Of a stretch of 7,993 nucleotides of DNA, positions 1-6,074 are shown piece after piece (position 1 is the stretch's first letter; each line of letters opens with the position of its first letter). Both the position numbers and the translations under genes were made by a program. The stretch comes from Anaerolineae bacterium (GTDB lineage Bacteria > Chloroflexota > Anaerolineae > Anaerolineales > Villigracilaceae), in contig DQGV01000388.1 of NCBI GenBank assembly GCA_003524705.1, positions 2,697 to 10,689 on the forward strand, given 5' to 3'. The notes under the pieces are model-generated. The model searched no databases, was not told the DNA's origin, and saw only the letters and a list, made by a program, of their open reading frames with translations.

Positions 1-236
1 ACGATTTTTGTTTTGCTTAATGTTTCTTCTTGCCGTAACCAACTTGCTAAGGTTTGACCATCATAATCTGGTAAGCCGAGGTCAAGTAATATCAAATCTG
101 GAATTATTTTAAGCGCCATTGCCATACCCGTTTCGGCATCATTGGCATACGAAATCTCGTAGTCGGTTCGTGATAATGCTCTATGAACTAATTCAACATT
201 GTCCGGAATATCTTCAATTAATAATATCTTTGGCAT
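1..236 (-). CDS. CheY-like single-domain response regulator (partial, C-terminus beyond the window)
   Basis: The reading frame is open from an ATG at 236 to the left edge, giving the first 78 residues of a receiver domain. It starts MPKILLIEDIPDN: E8 and D9 are the acidic metal-binding pair and D52, in a DLILLDLGLPDYDG context, is the phospho-acceptor aspartate. The later conserved Thr/Ser and Lys lie outside the window, so it is unknown whether an output domain follows. It is clearly a paralogue of the receiver encoded just upstream (shared IED.PDN, LV.RAL, DLILLD and LPD.DG blocks), suggesting tandem duplication. The 14-base gap after the previous stop has no good Shine-Dalgarno sequence (it is A/T-rich), so translation probably depends on coupling. 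Role by family: accepts phosphate from a histidine kinase, most simply the one in this operon (inference). Confidence 0.9.
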   Translation of the reverse strand, partial: MPKILLIEDIPDNVELVHRALSRTDYEISYANDAETGMAMALKIIPDLILLDLGLPDYDGQTLASWLRQEETLSKTKI

Positions 237-250
237 AGATATAAATAAAG

Positions 251-637
251 TTATTTGGTTTCTGGCGCAGGCACAAAGGCTTCTACGCGTGCCCATAACT
301 CACGAATATTAATCGGTTTGGACATGTACACATCACAACCAGCCGAAAGTGCTTTTTCTGCATCTCCTTTGAGAGCGTTTGCGGTAATAGCAATAATAGG
401 CGTATAAGCCAAAGCAGATTTTTCGCTAGCGCGAAGTCTGCGGGCAACTTCATAACCATCAATATCAGGTAAGTTAATGTCAAGCAAGATTAAATCCACA
501 TCGGTTGATTCGGCAGTGGCAACACCAGTTAAACCATTCACGGCTTCAGTCAATGTATAACCGCGCGATTCTAACGCACGCTTGACGAGCATCATGTTAT
601 CTGGATTATCTTCAATGTATAAAATATTATGACCCAT
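251..637 (-). CDS. CheY/DivK-like single-domain response regulator
   Basis: A complete stand-alone receiver of 128 residues with no output domain. Numbered from the ATG at 637, the family signature is intact: E9/D10 acidic pair, D53 phospho-acceptor (LILLDINLPDIDG), T85 (AITAN) and K107 followed by Pro (SKPIN). The sequence around T85 to K107 resembles the lone receivers of DivK type that accompany large sensor kinases. A TTG at 643 would add two residues, but the AAGGAG at 653-648 lies only 4 bases from TTG and 10 from ATG, and the protein from ATG (MGHNILYIEDN) has the usual family beginning, so ATG is preferred. The upstream fusion gene ends 14 bases before, its TAA overlapping the approach to the ribosome site. 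As it has no DNA-binding or enzymatic domain, it likely acts as a phosphate shuttle, phosphate sink or protein-binding switch (inference). Confidence 0.94.
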   Translation of the reverse strand: MGHNILYIEDNPDNMMLVKRALESRGYTLTEAVNGLTGVATAESTDVDLILLDINLPDIDGYEVARRLRASEKSALAYTPIIAITANALKGDAEKALSAGCDVYMSKPINIRELWARVEAFVPAPETK

Positions 638-647
638 AATCAATATT

Positions 648-653
648 CTCCTT
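648..653 (-). promoter_or_regulatory. Shine-Dalgarno site (AAGGAG) deciding the receiver start
   Basis: Read on the minus strand, TAAGGAG lies at the end of the fusion gene; the TAA stop (654-652) shares bases with this ribosome site. Spacing is 10 bases to the ATG at 637 and 4 to the TTG at 643. The overlap of stop codon and ribosome site fits translational coupling within an operon. Confidence 0.7.
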
Positions 654-2307
654 AGGATTTACTCTTATCTTCCATTTTATCTTCGATGACGTTGATAACT
701 TGGTCAACAAATTTGCGCGTGGGCAATGACCCTTTTTGATATACCGCTTCAATATGACCGTTGAGTCGTTTCCGTTCCTCGACAGTGATATCCTTTGCAC
801 TGACGACCACCACCGGAATATCTTTGGTGCGCGGGTCTAATTTTAACTCCTCTACTAAACCAAAGCCATCAATACCCGGCATAGTTAAATCGCTGACAAT
901 TAAATCTGGCAATTTTTGTCTTGCAATAGATAACCCTTCCCAGCCGTCCTTGGCGTGGTACATGCGGTAGTTTTTCTTGCCTTCTAATAATCTGCGAATT
1001 AAAAGTGCATCGTCTTCATTATCATCAACCAATAAAACAGTGGTTGTGGTTTCATCTAAATTTTCAAGCGCGGCTTGTAAGCCTTCGCGTGGTGCAGGGG
1101 ATTGGTCTTTGCTTAAATGCACATCTACAGCCCATTGTTCACCAAGCACATGTTTTTCAACCGGGAAGGTGTGACCAGTGCAATTAATGACAACCAACTC
1201 ATCTTTTGCAATTTTGCCTTGCTTTGATAACTTTTCAAAACCCGCAAATGCAACAGAGGTTGCTGGTTCCACTGCCATGCCTTCACTTTTGGCAAGAGAA
1301 CGCATAGCGGAGTAGGCTTCTAAATCGGTGACTGATTCCATCTCACCACCGTATTGTTGAGTCAAATTCCATAAATAAGAATATGTTTTGCCGGGGTCAC
1401 CAGTAGATAAGATAATAATTCGAGTGTCTGGAATCACTGGGTCGGCGACTTCTTTACCGGCTTTGAAAGCATTTACCATCGGTGCACAGCCTTCTGCTTG
1501 AATGATGGCGAGTTTGGGGATTTTGCTTATCAATCCCATCGCATACATTTCTTTGAAACCTTGATATACACCTAACGGTCCCATGCCGCCACTGACTGCT
1601 TGAATGTACCAATCGGGTGCACGCCAGCCGAGTTGTTCTACAATTTCGTACGCAATCGTTTTCATGGATTCGCGTGCTGGTACAGAGGTTGCGCCTCTAT
1701 CTAATAATAAATTTTTTCGTTGTGCAAATTGTGCCGCGATTTGTTTTGTTTGGTCGTAATTTCCGCTGACGCGAATCACTTCGGCACCGAATAATGCGGC
1801 TTCACGTAATTTTTCTTGTGGTACGAGGCTGGTCATAAACACCCAAAGTTTTATGCCTGCTCTGGCGCACGCGGCGGCATAAGCAACTGCGGCATTTCCT
1901 GTGGATGCAATCACCGCTTCACGAATTCCATTTTCATTCATGGCGGCGACTGCTACTGCGGCTTGTCGGTCTTTGAAAGAAGAGGTCGGACCGTAGCGTT
2001 CATCTTTGATGTAAACAGAATCATGCCCAAGGTCAGATGCGAAGCGATGTGAAAGCCACAAAGGTGTTCCGCCAGCGGGATATAAATCTAATGCGGATGG
2101 GTTATCAAGCGGAAGAATATCTTGATAGCGCCATAAGTTTTGCGGGCGATTGGGTATGCCGCGTAAGACTTCGCGTTTGAAAGAATCGTAATCGTATTTT
2201 GCTTCAAGCCATTGCGACTCGCAGTTTTGACAAACAGCCGCCTCAAATGGAACATAAGGCTGTTGATTGCCGCACAAGGCGCATTGCAGGGTTGTTGGTT
2301 TCGACAT
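652..2307 (-). CDS. Threonine synthase-like PLP enzyme fused to a C-terminal receiver domain
   Basis: A 551-residue two-part protein. Residues about 7-30 form a zinc ribbon (C9-x2-C12, C26-x2-C29), as seen at the N-terminus of many short threonine synthases. Residues about 75-390 are a fold-type II PLP enzyme: GGTP at 79-82, the Schiff-base lysine K112 in SSFKDR (typical of threonine synthase), the substrate-binding loop STGNAA at 135-140, the phosphate-binding loop SGGMG at 239-243, and TGH at 377-379, where Thr is expected to contact the pyridine nitrogen. After a linker (about 390-422), residues 424-545 are a receiver: D428/D429, phospho-acceptor D473 (VSDLTMPGIDG), S503 and K525. By family the enzyme converts O-phosphohomoserine to threonine in the cytosol; the substrate here is not proven and other enzymes of this fold remain possible. 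The ATG lies 2 bases after the kinase stop, with only a weak AGAAAGA ribosome site, which fits coupling. The fusion is in one open frame with no in-frame Met between 344 and 449, so a separately translated receiver from ATG is unlikely. The inferred role is an enzyme switched by phosphorylation from the adjacent kinase. Confidence 0.92.
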   Translation of the reverse strand: MSKPTTLQCALCGNQQPYVPFEAAVCQNCESQWLEAKYDYDSFKREVLRGIPNRPQNLWRYQDILPLDNPSALDLYPAGGTPLWLSHRFASDLGHDSVYIKDERYGPTSSFKDRQAAVAVAAMNENGIREAVIASTGNAAVAYAAACARAGIKLWVFMTSLVPQEKLREAALFGAEVIRVSGNYDQTKQIAAQFAQRKNLLLDRGATSVPARESMKTIAYEIVEQLGWRAPDWYIQAVSGGMGPLGVYQGFKEMYAMGLISKIPKLAIIQAEGCAPMVNAFKAGKEVADPVIPDTRIIILSTGDPGKTYSYLWNLTQQYGGEMESVTDLEAYSAMRSLAKSEGMAVEPATSVAFAGFEKLSKQGKIAKDELVVINCTGHTFPVEKHVLGEQWAVDVHLSKDQSPAPREGLQAALENLDETTTTVLLVDDNEDDALLIRRLLEGKKNYRMYHAKDGWEGLSIARQKLPDLIVSDLTMPGIDGFGLVEELKLDPRTKDIPVVVVSAKDITVEERKRLNGHIEAVYQKGSLPTRKFVDQVINVIEDKMEDKSKS

Positions 2308-2309
2308 GA

Positions 2310-5300
2310 TTAAATCTTTCTGGTAACAGGTTCTGATACTGCACTTTTATTTTCAATCGGCATGAAGACGAAGAATGTTGAGCCTTCACCATCTACGCCA
2401 TTACTTTCTGCCCAGAGTTTTCCACCGTGCATTTCGATTAACTTGCGGCTGATGGGCAAGCCTAAGCCTGTGCCACCGGCTTTGCGTGTGGTGGAAGAAT
2501 CGACTTGTGTAAACTCTTGGAAGACTGCTTCAAGTTCTGCGGGCGGAATGCCGATGCCGGTATCTTTGACGCTGATGAGTACGTTATTTTCTTCACGCGT
2601 GGCGCGAATGGTGATTTTGCCTTTTTCTGTAAACTTCAAGGCGTTGTTCACTAAGTTAATCATCACTTGGCGTAAGCGTGTGCGGTCGGCATTGATTTCG
2701 ACATTCAGGTCAGATTCTTTATCAACTTTCAAGGTTAATTTCTTTTCACCTGCTTGTGGTGAGGTAATGCTAATCACTTCGTCAAAGATTTCGTGTAAGT
2801 TGAATTTTTCGATGATGAGGTTCATCTTGCCAGATTCAATCTTTGCCATGTCTAGTACGTCGTTAATCAAGTGTAATAAATGTTGACCGTTTTTGTTAAT
2901 TAACTTCAGGTCGTTATCCATGTTTGGCGTGATAGGACCATCTAAGCCTTCGAGCATTACTTCTGTAAAGCCGAGGATGGAGTTGAGCGGTGTACGTAAC
3001 TCGTGAGACATATTTGCAAGGAAGGATGATTTAAGTCTATCTAACTCACGCAATTGAGTCACTGTAGCGGATTGTTCTTGATACAAACGAGCGTTTTGAA
3101 GAGCAATGGCTACTTGTGAAGCCAAAGTAGAATAGATTTGAGCATCTTCATCGGAGAAACCATTGGCATCTTTTGATTGTACGTCGAACACACCGAGTAC
3201 TTTATCACCTACAATCATTGGGATTGCCATTTCTGATACGGTATCCGGTAGCAAGGGGTTAGCCAAGAAATCTGCTTCTTTGCGCACGTCGTTCACAATA
3301 ATGGGGCTTTTTTCTCTGGTAGCACGAGCCACAAGAGAGCGTTCAACATCCAATTGAATGGCATGACCTGTATCTACCATTTGTTTTCCAACGTCACCTG
3401 CACCTGCGGCGAGGAGAAGTGTGCTCCAGTTTTCATCTAACAAATAGATATGAGCGTGATACAAACCAAAACGTTCTTTTGTGAGGTTCACCACGTTTTG
3501 AAGTAGTTCATCAGGGTTCAACACAGTAGATGCGGTTGTGGATACTGTTGCCACTGTTTCAAGTTGGTTCGCGCGTGCCGCAATAATTTCTTGAGCAATT
3601 TTACGCTCAGTAATATCTTGATTTGCACCATGCCAACGTGTGATTTTTCCATTTTCGTCACGTTCAACGTGAATGTTTACAGCAACATGACCTACACTTC
3701 CATCTGGGAAGATAGCGCGATGTTCAAGATATTTATCAAGTTTGCGTTCGGTTGAATTGATGACCAAACCAATTTCTTCACCAACCAAAGGTGCATCTTC
3801 TGGATGTACGAAGCGTTGAGCATATTCAGCAGAAGATAATTCATAACTTCCAACTGCTTCTATAGTCGTACGGAAGACAGAATAGAAATTGTCGTTGAAT
3901 GTGAATATGTCTCTTTCAAAATCATATTCCCAGTTACCGAGGCGGGCAATATCAAGTGCTGTAGAAAGACGACCTTCGTTCAAACGTAATTCTTCACGTC
4001 TTTGTTCTGCTTGTTCGAGTAAACGTAAGCCTTCAATATGATTGCTTAACTTTTCTACAACTGCTCTTACTAACTCTTGCGTAGATGTTTCATTTTCTTC
4101 AACAGCAGGCACAATTACTTTACCAATGGCTTCATCACGTACAACCAATGGATAAGACAAAGCCTCTTCGGTGACAAGTCCTTTACCATTCAATGGTTGA
4201 ACTTGATTTTTATCATACACATAACCATCAGCAAGCTCTTTGCGTGAGCGTAAAAATTCTTGCCAGCCTTCACTCGTCAAACGGCGAGATACTTGTTCTG
4301 CCTCTGCACGATATTTTTCAGATTGAGCCAACAAGCGTAAGTTTTCGATGTGTTGAGCTACTTGTTGCATAGCGGCTTGAACAACTTCCGCATCTTGTTT
4401 TGACCATTGCCTGTTCGGGTCACCTGCTAGTAGGATTTCGCCTACACTTTCTCCGGCAACCTGAATTGGCACAACCAATTTGCTGTCAAATTTCTTTTCT
4501 TGTGTTTCCGTTAGTGGAAGAATTTCTTCTTGATTCAAAACATAGCCGAGGTTTTCGCTCCTGTCGACTGCGTTTAAGAAATCCTGCCAACCCGTAGAAG
4601 TGAGGCGGCGAGCTTGTTCTTCCACTTGTAAACGGGCTTCTTCGGTTTGTTCAAACAAAATTGAGTTTTGAATGGCAATGGCTAACTGCCCTGCTAACAC
4701 TTCAAAGGCTGGGATGTTGGCATCACTAAATGTTTCTGGTGTATCACTTTGCATATCTAATACGCCCACTACTTTTTCATTTACGATGAGCGGCACTGCA
4801 AGTTCTGAGCGAGTATTCGGCAATAATGGGTTGGGTAAGAAGTTAACACTCTTCTTTGTATCATCTACCAAAACTGGTTTTTGAGTAGAGGCGGCGCGAC
4901 TGTTTAATGAATTGGCTGAAACCGCCAAACGGTGACCGCGTTGTAAAAGTTGTTTCCCTGCATCTCCAGTACCAGCACGTAACACGAGGTTGCGTCCGGG
5001 TGTGTCCATTAAGTAAATTTGTGTGTAATACAAGTTATAACTAGAGCGAATTAAATCTACAGAACGAGTGAGCAAATCGGTTAAGTCGCCTACTCTTTCA
5101 GAAACAGCACGCCCAACTTCAGTTGCTAATTCCAAGTCATGCGTACGTTCTGCAATGCGTTTTTCTAGGTTTTGCGTTAAGTCTTGTAATTGACTGTTTG
5201 AGTTAACCAATGCTTTTGTACTATTGTCTACATCAACAAAGGATTGTTCAATTGCACCTGCACCAAATGTTAATAACAAACCTTCAAGCCCAAAAAGCAC

Positions 5301-6050
5301 AGCCATAAAGATTATGGTTGTTTGAGTCATGGGAAGGTCAGAATTAGTGGTTGCATAATAGACCGATGTACCAATTGCTAAAACTGTCACTCCAATCACT
5401 TGATATGGTTTTAGCAATACACCTGCTATTGCAATAACAATGGTGACCAAAATAACAGTGGTTTGACTAAAAGTTCCTGTTGTTTGCGTTGTGACAATAA
5501 CCCCATAAAAAACAGCCACCAATAGCCAACTGACCAATTGCAATCTACCTTGATATAGCCATACAAACCCTACTGCGTACAGAGCAATACTACTTCCCAC
5601 AATGATGAAACTGGTTACAGTAGTTGTCGCAGTGATTGTAAGAAGCAGAATGGTGAAAGCCAATATACTTGTGAATGTTAAGCCTAGTAAAATTTTATGT
5701 TGCAAACTAGCAACACGATTTTTAGAAAGGTCACCAAAGGTAGGGGCGCGGAAAATTCTTGCTAAGAAACCTGATTTTTTCTCGCTTGTTTCCTTTTGAC
5801 TGTTTTCCACAGAGATATCAGATGAAAAACTATCTGCTACCTCTACAATTGAATTAGAAACTTGAGGCTTGCTAGATGCTTGAAGAAGTTTTTCTTCTAG
5901 TTCCACAATGCGGCTTCTCATCGCCTCTACTTCTTGAAGGCTGGCATGAGCAGGCAGTTCTTGCCCGGCAAACAAGTCATTAATCCGTTTTTGCATGTGT
6001 TCGTCGGCAGATTCTTTATTGGGGTTATCCGGTAATTGATTTTCGTTCAT
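2310..6050 (-). CDS. Membrane-bound multi-sensor histidine kinase (6TM-GAF-GAF-like x2-PAS-GAF-HisKA-HATPase_c)
   Basis: 1246 residues. Order: cytoplasmic N-terminus with a short coiled coil (about 38-58); six membrane helices (about 120-141, 144-166, 171-189, 196-213, 218-235, 243-265) with very short loops, positive charges in the N-terminus and in the inside loops, hence both ends in the cytoplasm; a helical linker (about 274-307); GAF (about 308-464, N407-P-L-L-P); two tandem GAF-like repeats with RRLT..GW..FL starting at R481 and R589; PAS/PAC (about 695-817, ending QDITERK); GAF (about 830-988, N931-P-L-L-P); a signalling helix; HisKA with phospho-acceptor H1016 in SHELRTPLN; and HATPase_c with N box N1136, G1 box D1163-T-G-I-G, and G2 box G1192-G-T-G-L-G. 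All catalytic motifs are intact. By family it autophosphorylates and passes phosphate to receivers. It has no receiver and no extracellular domain, so partners are needed: three receivers follow in the operon and the dCache sensor precedes it. The ATG at 6050 has AGAGGA at 6062-6057, 6 bases away. The sensed signals are unknown. Confidence 0.96.
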   Translation of the reverse strand: MNENQLPDNPNKESADEHMQKRINDLFAGQELPAHASLQEVEAMRSRIVELEEKLLQASSKPQVSNSIVEVADSFSSDISVENSQKETSEKKSGFLARIFRAPTFGDLSKNRVASLQHKILLGLTFTSILAFTILLLTITATTTVTSFIIVGSSIALYAVGFVWLYQGRLQLVSWLLVAVFYGVIVTTQTTGTFSQTTVILVTIVIAIAGVLLKPYQVIGVTVLAIGTSVYYATTNSDLPMTQTTIIFMAVLFGLEGLLLTFGAGAIEQSFVDVDNSTKALVNSNSQLQDLTQNLEKRIAERTHDLELATEVGRAVSERVGDLTDLLTRSVDLIRSSYNLYYTQIYLMDTPGRNLVLRAGTGDAGKQLLQRGHRLAVSANSLNSRAASTQKPVLVDDTKKSVNFLPNPLLPNTRSELAVPLIVNEKVVGVLDMQSDTPETFSDANIPAFEVLAGQLAIAIQNSILFEQTEEARLQVEEQARRLTSTGWQDFLNAVDRSENLGYVLNQEEILPLTETQEKKFDSKLVVPIQVAGESVGEILLAGDPNRQWSKQDAEVVQAAMQQVAQHIENLRLLAQSEKYRAEAEQVSRRLTSEGWQEFLRSRKELADGYVYDKNQVQPLNGKGLVTEEALSYPLVVRDEAIGKVIVPAVEENETSTQELVRAVVEKLSNHIEGLRLLEQAEQRREELRLNEGRLSTALDIARLGNWEYDFERDIFTFNDNFYSVFRTTIEAVGSYELSSAEYAQRFVHPEDAPLVGEEIGLVINSTERKLDKYLEHRAIFPDGSVGHVAVNIHVERDENGKITRWHGANQDITERKIAQEIIAARANQLETVATVSTTASTVLNPDELLQNVVNLTKERFGLYHAHIYLLDENWSTLLLAAGAGDVGKQMVDTGHAIQLDVERSLVARATREKSPIIVNDVRKEADFLANPLLPDTVSEMAIPMIVGDKVLGVFDVQSKDANGFSDEDAQIYSTLASQVAIALQNARLYQEQSATVTQLRELDRLKSSFLANMSHELRTPLNSILGFTEVMLEGLDGPITPNMDNDLKLINKNGQHLLHLINDVLDMAKIESGKMNLIIEKFNLHEIFDEVISITSPQAGEKKLTLKVDKESDLNVEINADRTRLRQVMINLVNNALKFTEKGKITIRATREENNVLISVKDTGIGIPPAELEAVFQEFTQVDSSTTRKAGGTGLGLPISRKLIEMHGGKLWAESNGVDGEGSTFFVFMPIENKSAVSEPVTRKI
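3963..4610 (-). repeat. Two tandem protein repeats of 108 residues within the kinase
   Basis: Residues 481-588 and 589-696 of the kinase start with matching RRLTS-x-GWQ-(D/E)FL blocks exactly 108 codons apart. Both continue with a 'GYV' segment, a hydrophobic strand pair (LVVPIQVAGESVG versus SYPLVVRDEAIGK), a helix ending IE-(N/G)-LRLL, and an acidic coiled-coil tail. The DNA copies are only loosely alike, so the duplication is old. The modules look like shortened GAF domains between coiled coils. Ligand, if any, is unknown. Confidence 0.8.
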
Positions 6051-6074
6051 AAGAATTCCTCTTTTGTGAATCTT

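Noticed and set aside
283..483. A 66-codon minus-strand frame inside the free receiver
   Set aside because: It overlaps the receiver in another frame; the receiver has all family residues and a ribosome site, while this frame has neither.
976..1170. Possible artefactual join between the PLP enzyme and the receiver
   Set aside because: The frame runs through the linker without a stop, no ribosome site with in-frame ATG precedes the receiver, and both halves read cleanly on either side, so a real fusion is the better explanation from the sequence alone.
2362..2886. A 174-codon open frame on the plus strand
   Set aside because: It lies entirely antisense to the HisKA and HATPase_c part of the kinase, whose motifs are unmistakable. 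Its translation has low-complexity Ser-rich content, no recognisable domain and no ribosome site I can support.
6051..6074. Possible terminator or attenuator between sensor and kinase
   Set aside because: Only 24 bases, without an inverted repeat; it contains the kinase ribosome site AGAGGA and nothing else visible.
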